Assembly (NCBI RefSeq): GCF_900100315.1
Contig: NZ_FNFF01000003.1
Span: forward strand, 124,001 to 188,000
Length of the DNA: 64,000 nt
Source of the DNA: Streptomyces indicus
Lineage (GTDB): Bacteria; Actinomycetota; Actinomycetes; Streptomycetales; Streptomycetaceae
Direction of reading: 5' to 3'
Positions 9,209 to 21,039 of the stretch are shown here, piece by piece (the stretch's first letter is position 1; each line of letters starts with the position of its first letter). The position numbers and the translations under genes are program-made. The notes under the pieces are model-generated. The model was given only the letters and a program-made list of their open reading frames with translations. It searched no databases and had not been told where the DNA came from.

Positions 9209-10411
9209 TCAGCGCAGTCGTGCGCCGACCAGATCCCACACCACGTCCGCGAGGGCTTCCTTCGGCCCGTACGGGACGGGCGTCTCGGATCCGTCGGCGC
9301 CGAGCACGACCGCCTCGTTCTCCTCCGACCCGAAGGTCTTGCGCTCGCCGACCTCGTTGACGACGAGGAGGTCGCAGCCCTTGCGCTCCAGCTTGGTGCG
9401 CCCGTTGGCGAGCACGTCGTCGGTCTCGGCGGCGAAGCCGACGACCACCTGGCCGGGGCGGGCGCGGTCGGCGGAGAGCTCGGCGAGGATGTCGGGGTTG
9501 CGGACCAGGGTGATCGTCGGGTCCGCCTTGTCGTCCCGCTTCTTGATCTTCCCGGGGGCGTACGCGGACGGGCGGAAGTCCGCCACGGCCGCCGCCATGA
9601 CCACGGCGTCCGCGTCGGCCGCGGCCTTGAGCACGGCCTCGCGCAGCTGCACCGCCGTGCCGACGTGCACGACGTCCACCCCGGCCGGGTCGGGCAGGGC
9701 GGCGTTCGCGGAGACCAGCGTGACCCGGGCGCCGCGCGCGGCCGCCGTACGCGCGAGGGCGTAGCCCTGCTTGCCGGAGGAGCGGTTGCCCAGGTAGCGG
9801 ACCGGGTCGAGCGGCTCGCGGGTGCCGCCGGCGCTCACCACGACATGGCGGCCCGCGAGGTCGGCCTCGGCGTTCCCCCGGGCGAGGACCCGGCGGCAGA
9901 CCTCGAAGATCTCGCCGGGATCGGGCAGCCGCCCCTTTCCGGTGTCGACGCCGGTGAGGCGTCCGACGGCGGGCTCGATGACGACGGCGCCGCGGCGGCG
10001 CAGCGTCGCGACGTTCTCCTGCGTGGCCGGGTGCTCCCACATCTCGGTGTGCATCGCGGGCGCGAACACCACGGGACAGCGGGCTGTGAGAAGCGTGTTG
10101 GTGAGCAGGTCGTCGGCGAGGCCGTGGGCGGCCTTGGCGAGCATGTCGGCGGTGGCCGGGGCCACGATCACCAGGTCGGCGTGCTGGCCGATCCGGACAT
10201 GCGGCACCTCGTGGACGTCGGACCAGACCTCGGTCGAGACGGGGTGCCCGGAGAGCGCGGACCAGGTGGCGGCGCCGACGAAGTGGAGGGCGGACTCAGT
10301 CGGCACGACCCGGACGTCGTGGCCCGACTCGGTCAGCCGGCGAAGCAGCTCGCACGCCTTGTACGCGGCGATCCCGCCGCTGACCCCCAGGACGACCTTC
10401 GGCTTGTCCAC
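9209..10411 (-). CDS. coaBC: Bifunctional phosphopantothenoylcysteine decarboxylase / phosphopantothenate-cysteine ligase
   Basis: The 400-residue protein catalyses two coenzyme A steps. The N-terminal flavoprotein CoaC half starts 'VVLGVSGGIAAYKACELLRR' and contains the substrate clamp 'APAMHTEMWEHP' near residue 110. The C-terminal CoaB half has the CTP-binding Rossmann part 'GGTREPLDPVRYLGN' and the Lys-rich motif 'GKIKKRDDK' near residue 290. The GTG at 10411 follows a ggggag site by five bases; the GTG two codons upstream (10417) is equally possible. It lies after rpoZ on the minus strand. Confidence 0.96.
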   Translation of the reverse strand: MDKPKVVLGVSGGIAAYKACELLRRLTESGHDVRVVPTESALHFVGAATWSALSGHPVSTEVWSDVHEVPHVRIGQHADLVIVAPATADMLAKAAHGLADDLLTNTLLTARCPVVFAPAMHTEMWEHPATQENVATLRRRGAVVIEPAVGRLTGVDTGKGRLPDPGEIFEVCRRVLARGNAEADLAGRHVVVSAGGTREPLDPVRYLGNRSSGKQGYALARTAAARGARVTLVSANAALPDPAGVDVVHVGTAVQLREAVLKAAADADAVVMAAAVADFRPSAYAPGKIKKRDDKADPTITLVRNPDILAELSADRARPGQVVVGFAAETDDVLANGRTKLERKGCDLLVVNEVGERKTFGSEENEAVVLGADGSETPVPYGPKEALADVVWDLVGARLR

Positions 10412-10535
10412 TGCCACTCCCCACTCCCCGTACGCGATGCGGCGCACGTATACCGGTTCGTACCCATGACACACCACAGGCCCGGCAGTCGCTCTGCCGG
10501 GCCTGAAGTGGAAGAACTGCTGGAAGCCAGCGCGA

Positions 10536-10808
10536 CTACTGGGCCGGGGCCTCGATGGCCTCGGAGGTCAGCAGACCGGCGTTGATCTCGCGCAGGGCGA
10601 TCGAGAGCGGCTTCTCGTGGACGTGGGTGTCCACCAGCGGACCGACGTACTCGAGGAGACCCTCGCCGAGCTGCGAGTAGTACGCGTTGATCTGGCGCGC
10701 GCGCTTGGCCGCGTAGATCACGAGGCTGTACTTCGAGTCGGTGGCCTCGAGGAGCTCGTCGATCGGCGGGTTGATGATGCCCTCGGGCGCGGTGATGGAA
10801 GAGGACAC
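10536..10808 (-). CDS. rpoZ: RNA polymerase omega subunit
   Basis: The protein has 90 residues and the actinobacterial omega signature '[18 protein letters not shown]' followed by '[15 protein letters not shown]', the helix that latches the beta-prime subunit C-terminus. Omega helps assemble the polymerase. In many bacteria it contributes to (p)ppGpp binding, and relA is in the same window. It follows gmk by 46 bases on the same strand, the conserved gmk-rpoZ order, so the two are probably co-transcribed with coaBC. Confidence 0.97.
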   Translation of the reverse strand: MSSSITAPEGIINPPIDELLEATDSKYSLVIYAAKRARQINAYYSQLGEGLLEYVGPLVDTHVHEKPLSIALREINAGLLTSEAIEAPAQ

Positions 10809-10854
10809 GCTCTACCTTCCGAAGAATCGAAAAGACCAGACAGGAAGAGCCTGA

Positions 10855-11412
10855 TCACACAACGTTCATCAAGGCTAGCAGCTCGCGGGCCACGTCCTCG
10901 ACGGAGGTGTTGACAAGGGTCGTATCGAACTCCGACTCGGCGGCGAGCTCGACACGGGCGGCGGCGAGACGGCGCTCGATGACATCGGCGGCCTCGGTGC
11001 CCCGGCCGGTCAGGCGGCGCACCAGCTCGTCCCAGCTGGGCGGAGCCAGGAAGACCAGCTGGGCCTCGGGCATCGACTCGCGCACGAGCCGGGCACCCTG
11101 GAGGTCGATCTCGAGGAGGACCGGCTCGCCGCGTTCGAGACGCTCGAGCACCGCGGCTCGGGGCGTGCCGTAGCGGTTGCCCGCGAACTCGGCCCACTCG
11201 AGCAGCTCGCCGTTGGCGATCAGCTTGTCCATCTCCTCGTCGGTGACGAAGAAGTACTGGACGCCGTGCCTCTCCCCGGGACGCGGCTTCCGGGTCGTCG
11301 CCGAGACGGAGAGCCAGACCTCGGGGTGTTCCTTGCGCATATGGGCGACGACCGTGCTCTTGCCGACTCCAGAGGGGCCGGAGAGCACGGTCAGCCGCGG
11401 ACGTTCACTCAT
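10855..11412 (-). CDS. gmk: Guanylate kinase
   Basis: The 185-residue enzyme converts GMP and ATP to GDP and ADP. The P-loop '[10 protein letters not shown]' is at residues 10-19. The GMP-binding segment '[16 protein letters not shown]' follows at about 36-51, and 'YGTPRAAV' and the Arg-rich lid ('[17 protein letters not shown]') are in order. Length and motif spacing match bacterial Gmk. It sits between the sIHF gene and rpoZ on the minus strand, the conserved streptomycete arrangement. Confidence 0.97.
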   Translation of the reverse strand: MSERPRLTVLSGPSGVGKSTVVAHMRKEHPEVWLSVSATTRKPRPGERHGVQYFFVTDEEMDKLIANGELLEWAEFAGNRYGTPRAAVLERLERGEPVLLEIDLQGARLVRESMPEAQLVFLAPPSWDELVRRLTGRGTEAADVIERRLAAARVELAAESEFDTTLVNTSVEDVARELLALMNVV

Positions 11413-11450
11413 GCAGCGATTATCCAGGTTCTCAGGAGTGCCTGAGACCG

Positions 11451-11774
11451 TCAGGCGGCACCGCCGCCGAACTCTCGCTCCAAAGACGCGATCTGGTTGG
11501 AGCCAAGGCCCCGCACACGCCGGCTCTCGGAGATACCGAGACGCTCCATGATCTGCTTGGCGCGGACCTTGCCCACGCCGGGCAGCGACTCGAGGAGGGC
11601 GGAGACCTTCATCTTTCCGATGACGTCGTTCTCCTGGCCCTGCTTGATGACCTCGTGAAGGGAGGCGCCGGAGTGCTTGAGTCGATTCTTGACCTCGGCC
11701 CGCTCCCGGCGAGCCGCGGCGGCCTTTTCGAGCGCGGCTGCGCGCTGTTCAGGGGTAAGGGGCGGAAGAGCCAC
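11451..11774 (-). CDS. Actinobacterial integration host factor sIHF/mIHF
   Basis: The 107-residue basic protein matches the mIHF/sIHF family, unrelated to enterobacterial IHF. The long charged N-terminal helix ('[20 protein letters not shown]') is followed by an H2TH-like segment '[18 protein letters not shown]' (about residues 65-82), which binds DNA non-specifically. The family shapes the nucleoid and influences development and antibiotic production in streptomycetes. It is the first gene of the sIHF-gmk-rpoZ run. The spacer upstream (11775-11994, 220 bases) carries no gene; it should hold this promoter and the end of the pyrD-1B transcript. Confidence 0.95.
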   Translation of the reverse strand: MALPPLTPEQRAAALEKAAAARRERAEVKNRLKHSGASLHEVIKQGQENDVIGKMKVSALLESLPGVGKVRAKQIMERLGISESRRVRGLGSNQIASLEREFGGGAA

Positions 11775-11994
11775 GCCTACGTCACCTCGGTTGTCGAACT
11801 GTCGGATACGGACCGGTGAGGAACCTGATCAGCCCCGCACCTGGGGAGCAACGAGCAAACTGCACCCGTGCACTCCCGACGGAGACTAGCGGCCAGGACC
11901 GCTCCAGTCAGCGAGAACAGCGGAAAAGTCCAGGTCAGCCTCTGCTGAACTATACATATCGGGCAATTCGCCCCCGATTTGGGGGTCGGGTCTT

Positions 11995-12950
11995 TCAATT
12001 AGTCGGATGCGCGCGGCCGATTGCCTGCTGCAACGATGTGAAATCCCGCGCCGCAAGAGCCGATTCGAGCTCGTCGAGTACGCGCAAGGGTGCGCCGGGG
12101 TCGTTGAACAGCACTGTGCCGAGGGCGACGCCCGAGGCGCCGGCGAGCACGAACTCCAGCGCGTCGCGTCCGGAGGTGATCCCTCCCATGCCGAGGATCG
12201 GCACCTGCCGGACCGCTCCGGCCCGCATCGCCGCGTACACCTGGTACACGCAACGGACCGCCACGGGCCGGATCGCGGGGCCCGAGAGGCCGCCGGTCGT
12301 CCCCGCGAGGTGCGGGCGCATCGTCTCGGTGTCGACGGTGAGGCCGAGCAGTGTGTTGATCATCGAGAGCCCGTCCGCGCCCGCCTCGGTGCACGCGGCG
12401 GCGATGTCGACGATCGAGGTGACGTCCGGGGTGAGCTTCGCGTAGACGGGGTGCGCGGGATCGGCCGCCTCGCGTACGGCGCGATTGGCTCGTACGAGGC
12501 GGCGGGATCGCAGGCGAAGACGAGGCCGCGGTCGGCCACATTGGGGCAGGAGATGTTGGCCTCGATGCCGACGACGCCCGGCTGTCCCTTGAGCCGGGCC
12601 GCCGCCTCGGCGAACTCCTCCGTCCGCTCCCCCGCCACCGACACGAGCACCCGGGCGCCCTGCTCGGCGAGCCAGGGCAGCTCGTGCGCGACGAAGTGGT
12701 CGATGCCGGAGCCCTGGAGGCCGATGGAGTTGAGCATGCCGCTGGGCGTCTCGGCCATGCGCGGGGTGGCCCGGCCGGAGCGCGCGTACGGCATGACCGT
12801 CTTCGTGGTGATCGTGCCGAGCGCGGACAGCGGCACGAACGGGTGGAGCTCACGGCCGTTCCCGGCGCAGCCGGAGGCGGTGCTGACGGGGTTGGGCAGG
12901 GTGACGGTGGCGCCGAGTGGTGCCGACATGTCGATAGAGGGCTTTGTCAT
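11995..12950 (-). pseudogene. Dihydroorotate dehydrogenase class 1B, single-base frameshift
   Basis: Reading starts at the ATG 12950, overlapping the pyrK stop, and gives a clean class 1B DHODH N-terminus (substrate/FMN motif 'NPVSTASGCAGNG', then 'NISCPNVADRGLVFACDPAAS'). The homologous frame breaks at about 12488-12489, where the minus strand reads gagccaatcgc but the family sequence E-A-N-R needs one more base. The second frame then continues 'INTLLGLTVDTETMRP', 'ILGMGGITSGRDALEF' to the stop at 11995. Adding one base restores exactly 318 codons plus a stop, the normal family length. So this is either a recent inactivating deletion or a base-call error. A complete class 2 enzyme lies nearby, which would tolerate the loss. 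Confidence 0.88.
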
Positions 12951-13828
12951 CGTGCGCTCTCCCGTCCCGGGTGCATGGCGTCGGCGCCTTCGAGGTCGGG
13001 CGGCAGGGTGCCCGCGTCGTCCCAGCGGACCCGCGCCCCGTCGAAGACCGGCCCCGAGGTGCAGGAGCGCAGGAAGCGCGTGACGCCGTCCTTGCCGACC
13101 ACGGGCAGCACACAGGTCATGCAGATCCCGATCCCGCAGGCCATCGCCTCTTCGACGGCGGTGTGGCTGCGCGCGCCTTCGGCGGTGGCGATGCCGGTGA
13201 CGGCCTTGAGCATTGGCATCGGTCCGCAGGAGTGCACCTCGGTGGCGCCGAGCTCGCGGATCATGGCGGCGAGGGGCTCGGTGACCCGTCCCCGGGCGCC
13301 GTACGACCCGTCGTCCGTGACGACCGCCACGTGCCGGGTGAGGGAGCGGGCGAGGCCGACGCCGAAGAGCCGGTCGGCGGTGGCGGCGCCCAGGACGAAT
13401 CCGACGCGTCCGCCGCGGTCGAGGATCCGCTCGGCGAGCGCGAACAACGGGGCGCTTCCGTAGCCGCCCCCGACCAGTACGGCACCGACCGGTCCGTCGG
13501 GCAGCGGGAACGGGGTGCCGAGCGGCGCGATCAGATCGACGGTGTCGCCGGGCCGGTGTCCCGCCAGCGCCCTGGTCCCGCGCCCGTGCTCGGCGAAGAC
13601 GAGCTCGATGGTGCCGGCGGCGGGGTCGGCACGGTGGATGGAGAAGGCGCGCCGCAACAGCATGGCGGAGTCGCGGCCGCCGATGGCCAGGGCGGCGAAG
13701 TGGCCGGGCGAGACGCTCGCGGCGCTGTCCTCGGCGCGCAGCACGAGCCGGTGGTAGGCGCCGGCCGGGTCGAGCGAGAGGATCTCGGCCGTGCGCTGCA
13801 CGGGCGTGGGACGGGGTTGCCGTGGCAC
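12947..13828 (-). CDS. pyrK: Dihydroorotate dehydrogenase electron-transfer subunit (PyrK/PyrDII type)
   Basis: The 293-residue protein couples class 1B dihydroorotate dehydrogenase to NAD+. It has an FAD-binding ferredoxin-reductase fold (FAD motif 'LLRRAFSIHRAD' near residue 60, NAD-binding 'GAVLVGGGYGSAPLFAL' near 120). The C-terminal [2Fe-2S] cysteine pattern is C-G-I-G-I-C-M-T-C (about residues 230-238) plus C after 'FLRS' near 258. The start is the GTG at 13828 with ggag seven bases before it. Its stop overlaps the start of the class 1B catalytic gene, which is frameshifted here, so this subunit may have lost its partner. Confidence 0.92.
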   Translation of the reverse strand: MPRQPRPTPVQRTAEILSLDPAGAYHRLVLRAEDSAASVSPGHFAALAIGGRDSAMLLRRAFSIHRADPAAGTIELVFAEHGRGTRALAGHRPGDTVDLIAPLGTPFPLPDGPVGAVLVGGGYGSAPLFALAERILDRGGRVGFVLGAATADRLFGVGLARSLTRHVAVVTDDGSYGARGRVTEPLAAMIRELGATEVHSCGPMPMLKAVTGIATAEGARSHTAVEEAMACGIGICMTCVLPVVGKDGVTRFLRSCTSGPVFDGARVRWDDAGTLPPDLEGADAMHPGRESAR

Positions 13829-13939
13829 GGGAGCGCTCCGTTCGGGGTCGCTGCATCTCCGTGTCCATGATCGGCCGCGGGGTGCCGTGCCGTACGCGCT
13901 CGGAAGTCCCGTACGACACGGCGAAGGTCCCGCTCCGCC

Positions 13940-14003
13940 AGGCGGCGTCCACAGCCGCCCGCACCTCGTCTAGGCGGCGTCCACAGCCGCCCGCACCTCG
14001 TCG
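13940..14003. repeat. 32-bp tandem duplication at the pyrF 3' end
   Basis: Units 13940-13971 and 13972-14003 are identical except for the last base. The unit is not a multiple of three. The pyrF TAG stop (13970-13972, minus strand) straddles the junction between copies. Confidence 0.95.
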
Positions 14004-14812
14004 GCGAACTGCGCCGCCGAAGACCGCAGCGCCGCCACCGAAGGACCGTGCCTGAGCACGCCGCGGCTCACGTTGGGCACGACGTTGCGCACGGCGGACC
14101 CGAACACCGACGGCAGGTCCGCGGGCGTCGCCCCCTGCGCGCCGATCCCCGGTGCGAGCAGCGGCCCGTTGATGTCCAGGTCGTACGAGGACAGGTCGCC
14201 GAGCGTCGCGCCGACGACCGCGCCGAAGGAGCCCATCGGGGCGGCCCCCGCGTTCTCCTCGGCCAGGTGCGCCAGCATCGTCGCGCCGATGGTGCGGCCG
14301 TCGGCGCGCACCGCGTGCTGCACCTCGGAGCCCTCGGGGTTCGAGGTCAGCGCGAGGACGAACAGTCCGGCACCGTTCTCGCGCGCGAGGTCCACGGCGG
14401 GCTTCAGGGACCCGTATCCGAGATACGGCGACACCGTCAGCGCGTCCGAGAACAGCGGCGAGTCCTTGCGCAGGAAGGCCTCGGCGTACGCGGCCATCGT
14501 GGAGCCGATGTCGCCGCGCTTGGCGTCCATGACGACCAGGGTCCCGGCCGAGCGCAGCTCCTCGACGGCCTTCTCCAGGACCGCGACGCCACGCGATCCG
14601 AAGCGCTCGAAGAACGCGGCCTGCGGCTTGACCACGGCCACGGTCTCGGCCAGCGCCTCGACCGTGGTGCGCGTGAAGGTCTCCAGGCCCGCGAGGTCGT
14701 CGTTCAGACCCCACGCGGAGAGCAGCGAGGCGTGCGGGTCGATGCCGACACAGAGCGGACCCCGCTCGTCCATCGCCCGTCGCAGCCGGCTGCCGAAGGA
14801 TTCGATGCTCAT
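13970..14812 (-). CDS. pyrF: Orotidine 5'-phosphate decarboxylase
   Basis: The 280-residue enzyme makes UMP from OMP. It is the longer bacterial type, with 'LCVGIDPHASLL' near residue 20, the catalytic Asp-Lys motif 'MDAKRGDIGSTM' near 98, and the phosphate-binding 'LLAPGIGAQGA' near 222. The start overlaps the pyrD stop (ATGA), implying translational coupling. The last ten codons lie in the first copy of a 32-bp tandem duplication and the stop codon falls on the duplication junction; the second copy encodes the same residues in another frame. Confidence 0.97.
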   Translation of the reverse strand: MSIESFGSRLRRAMDERGPLCVGIDPHASLLSAWGLNDDLAGLETFTRTTVEALAETVAVVKPQAAFFERFGSRGVAVLEKAVEELRSAGTLVVMDAKRGDIGSTMAAYAEAFLRKDSPLFSDALTVSPYLGYGSLKPAVDLARENGAGLFVLALTSNPEGSEVQHAVRADGRTIGATMLAHLAEENAGAAPMGSFGAVVGATLGDLSSYDLDINGPLLAPGIGAQGATPADLPSVFGSAVRNVVPNVSRGVLRHGPSVAALRSSAAQFADEVRAAVDAA

Positions 14813-15912
14813 GCGGAGACCTTTCGCGTGTCGGCGCCGACGGCTTCGGCGAGGGTGGCGTACGGGGAGGTGTTCAGGCGGGCGGCAAGTCCCTTGTGCA
14901 TCGCGCGCATCCAGAACGGGCCCTCGTAGATGAAGGCGCTGTAGCCCTGCACCAGCGTGGCGCCGGCGAGGATCCGCTGCCAGGCGTCCTCGGCGTTCTC
15001 GATGCCGCCGACGCCGACGAGGGTGATCCGGTCGCCCACGCGCGCGTACAGGCGCCGCAGGACCTCCAGGGAGCGCTCCTTGAGGGGCGCACCGGACAGT
15101 CCGCCGGTCTCCTTGGTCAGCGCGGGGTCCGAGAGCAGACCTTCGCGGCCGATCGTGGTGTTGGTGGCGATGATGCCGTCGAGGCCGAGCTCCACGGCCA
15201 GGTCGGCCACCGCGTCGATGTCCTCGTCCGCGAGGTCGGGCGCGATCTTCACCAGGAGCGGGACGCGGCGCGAGGTGACGGTGCGGTCGGCGGCCTCGCG
15301 CACGGCGGCGAGCAGCGGACGCAGGTGGTCCACCGCCTGGAGGTTGCGCAGGCCTGGCGTGTTCGGCGAGGACACGTTCACGACCAGGTAGTCGGCGAAC
15401 TGGGCAAGGCGCTCAGTGGACTTGACGTAGTCGCCGACGGCCTCGGCCTCGGGCACGACCTTGGTCTTGCCGATGTTCACGCCGACGGTGGTCTTGAAGA
15501 CGGGGTTACGTGAGGCCAGGCGCGCGGCGACCGCGAGCGAGCCCTCGTTGTTGAAGCCCATACGGTTGATCAGCGCGCGGTCCGGGATCAGGCGGAACAG
15601 GCGCTTCTTGGGGTTGCCCGGCTGGGCCTCGCCCGTGACCGTGCCGATCTCGATGTGGTCGAAGCCGAGCATCGTCATGCCGTCGATCGCGACCGCGTTC
15701 TTGTCGAAGCCGGCCGCGAGTCCGAACGGGCCGTGCATGCGCAGGCCGAACGCCTCGGTGCGCAGCTCACGGAAGCGCGGGGCGAGCACGGCGGCGACGA
15801 AGGTGCGCAGGACCGGGACGCGGGCGGCGAGCCGGATCCAGCGGAAGGCCAGGTAGTGGGCCTTCTCCGGGTCCATGCGCTTGAAGACGAGGTTGAAGAA
15901 GAGCTTGTACAT
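14809..15912 (-). CDS. pyrD: Dihydroorotate dehydrogenase, class 2 (quinone-linked)
   Basis: The 367-residue membrane-associated flavoenzyme oxidises dihydroorotate with quinone. The N-terminal helix '[20 protein letters not shown]', typical of class 2 membrane-tunnel helices, precedes the FMN barrel. Visible motifs are '[10 protein letters not shown]', 'RMGFNNEG', the substrate motif '[15 protein letters not shown]' with the catalytic Ser, and '[14 protein letters not shown]'. It is coupled to pyrF by a four-base overlap. It is the functional counterpart to the broken class 1B gene about 2 kb downstream. A terminator separates it from carB, so it should have its own promoter between 15913 and 15955. 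Confidence 0.97.
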   Translation of the reverse strand: MYKLFFNLVFKRMDPEKAHYLAFRWIRLAARVPVLRTFVAAVLAPRFRELRTEAFGLRMHGPFGLAAGFDKNAVAIDGMTMLGFDHIEIGTVTGEAQPGNPKKRLFRLIPDRALINRMGFNNEGSLAVAARLASRNPVFKTTVGVNIGKTKVVPEAEAVGDYVKSTERLAQFADYLVVNVSSPNTPGLRNLQAVDHLRPLLAAVREAADRTVTSRRVPLLVKIAPDLADEDIDAVADLAVELGLDGIIATNTTIGREGLLSDPALTKETGGLSGAPLKERSLEVLRRLYARVGDRITLVGVGGIENAEDAWQRILAGATLVQGYSAFIYEGPFWMRAMHKGLAARLNTSPYATLAEAVGADTRKVSA

Positions 15913-15955
15913 GTGGGTGTCCTCTAGGTAAGCCCCATGAAGTGGGTCTCATGAA

Positions 15956-15985
15956 GAGGGGGACACCGTTTCCGGTGTCCCCCTC
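15956..15985 (-). terminator. carB terminator
   Basis: A perfect 13-bp stem (15956-15968 with 15973-15985) with a tttc loop lies directly after the carB stop on the minus strand. Confidence 0.85.
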
Positions 15986-15993
15986 GTGGGCTG

Positions 15994-19294
<3,301 letters not shown>

Positions 19295-19302
<8 letters not shown>

Positions 19303-20443
19303 GCTCGGCCTCCATCAGGGATACGAAGCGGTCGAACAGGTAGGCGGCGTCGTGCGGACCGGCCGCCGCCTCCGGGTGGTACTGGACGGAGAAGGCCGGC
19401 TGGTCGAGCAGCTGGAGGCCTTCCACCACGTTGTCGTTCAGGCAGACGTGCGAGACCTCGGCGCGGCCGTAGGGGGTCTCGCTCACCTTGTCGAGGGGCG
19501 CGTCCACGGCGAACCCGTGGTTGTGCGCGGTGACCTCGACCTTGCCGGTGGTGCGGTCCTGCACCGGCTGGTTGATGCCGCGGTGGCCGTACTTCAGCTT
19601 GTACGTGCCGAAGCCGAGCGCGCGGCCCAGGATCTGGTTGCCGAAGCAGATGCCGAAGAGCGGCGTCCTGCGCTCCAGGACACCCTGCATGACGGAGACG
19701 GCGTGGTCGGCGGTGGCCGGGTCGCCCGGCCCGTTGGAGAAGAACACGCCGTCCGGGTTGACCGCGTACACGTCCTCAACCGTGGCGGTGGCGGGCAGCA
19801 CGTGCACCTCGATGCCGCGCTCGGCCATGCGGTGCGGGGTCATGCCCTTGATGCCCAGGTCGACGGCGGCGACCGTGAACTTCTTGGTGCCGATCGCGGG
19901 GACGACGTAGGTCTCCTTGGTGGCGACCTCGGCGGACAGGTTCGCGCCCTTCATCTGCGGGGCTTCCTGCACGCGGGCGAGCAGCGCCGCGTCGTCCGCG
20001 ACGGCGTCACCGGAGAAGATGCCGACGCGCATCGCACCGCGCTCGCGCAGGTGGCGCGTCAGGGCGCGGGTGTCCACGCCGGAGATGCCGACGACGCCCT
20101 GGTTCGCGAGCTCCTCGTCCAGCGAGCGCTTGGCGCGCCAGTTCGAGGGGACGCGTGCGGGGTCGCGTACGACGTAGCCCGAGACCCAGATGCGGCCCGA
20201 CTCGGGGTCCTCGTCGTTGACGCCCGTGTTGCCCACGTGCGGGGCCGTCATGACGACGACCTGCTTGTGGTACGAGGGGTCGGTCAGGGTCTCCTGGTAG
20301 CCGGTCATGCCGGTGGAGAACACGGCTTCGCCGAAGGTCTCCCCCACGGCCCCGTAGGAGCGGCCGCGGAAGATCCGGCCGTCCTCCAGGACGAGTACGG
20401 CGGGAGCGGCCTGCGTGCGGGCTCCCCTGGTGGAGGTCGTCAT
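19295..20443 (-). CDS. carA: Carbamoyl-phosphate synthase small (glutaminase) subunit
   Basis: The 382-residue amidotransferase supplies ammonia to CarB. After the N-terminal CarA domain ('[19 protein letters not shown]', residues about 15-33), the class I glutaminase domain carries the nucleophile Cys in '[17 protein letters not shown]' and the His/Glu pair in '[14 protein letters not shown]'. The ATG at 20443 was chosen because it begins at the family N-terminus and overlaps the preceding membrane gene. The frame is open 110 codons further upstream without family similarity. Confidence 0.98.
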
Positions 20444-21039
20444 CGTTCGGCGCCTTCCGTGCTGGTTTCGGTGTTCGAAGTCGATGTCATGGAGTTGATG
20501 GCCTCGACCCAGGCCGCGTGCTCTGCGGCGTGGTCGGAGCGGAAGCCGGAGTCGAGCTGCTTGCCGCCGTGCTCCCAGGTGACGATCAGGAGACCGCCCT
20601 CGGCGAGCACCTTGCCCGCGATGCCCTTGTCGAGCCGGGCCTCGCGCAGGGCCGCGGCCGGGATGAAGAAGTCCTGCGCCCCGGGGCGTACGACATCCAG
20701 ACCAGCGTCCGTGAGCGTGAGCTCGACGCGGCTGCGCGTGCCGAGACCGTGGGCCACGATCCGGTCGAGCCACTGCCCGGCCGTGGTGGACCCGTGGTAC
20801 CGGCCGCTCAGCTCAAGTCTCGCCGGACCCTGCCCGCTCGGCGCGGCGGGCAGCTCGGGCAGGTCGCCCTGGAGCGTGCCGCGCCACTTCCAGCCCTGAC
20901 GCATCAGCCAGTAGACGAGGGCGATGAACAGCAGGAGTCCGACGACCCAGCCGATCCGCGCCGCCCAGTCCGTGACCTCGGCGGACTTCTTCTCGGCAGC
21001 GGTCTGTGCGATCTGTGCAGCAAAGAGGTAGGTGCTCAC
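20440..21039 (-). CDS. Membrane protein with PH-like domain inside the pyr operon
   Basis: The 199-residue protein has one transmembrane helix ('[18 protein letters not shown]', about residues 29-46). A soluble region follows that resembles the bacterial PH-like 'transporter' proteins annotated in streptomycetes ('[21 protein letters not shown]' then beta-rich '[16 protein letters not shown]'). The GTG start (21039) overlaps the pyrC stop and its own stop overlaps the carA start. It is therefore locked translationally between dihydroorotase and carbamoyl-phosphate synthase. No pyrimidine enzyme motif is seen. A role in membrane placement or regulation of the pathway is only inference; function unknown. 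Confidence 0.88.
   Translation of the reverse strand: MSTYLFAAQIAQTAAEKKSAEVTDWAARIGWVVGLLLFIALVYWLMRQGWKWRGTLQGDLPELPAAPSGQGPARLELSGRYHGSTTAGQWLDRIVAHGLGTRSRVELTLTDAGLDVVRPGAQDFFIPAAALREARLDKGIAGKVLAEGGLLIVTWEHGGKQLDSGFRSDHAAEHAAWVEAINSMTSTSNTETSTEGAER

Noticed and set aside
12360..14714. Long minus-strand frame across pyrF, pyrK and pyrD-1B
   Set aside because: It is a composite; only its 3' part encodes true DHODH sequence, and the rest is out-of-frame shadow of pyrF and pyrK.
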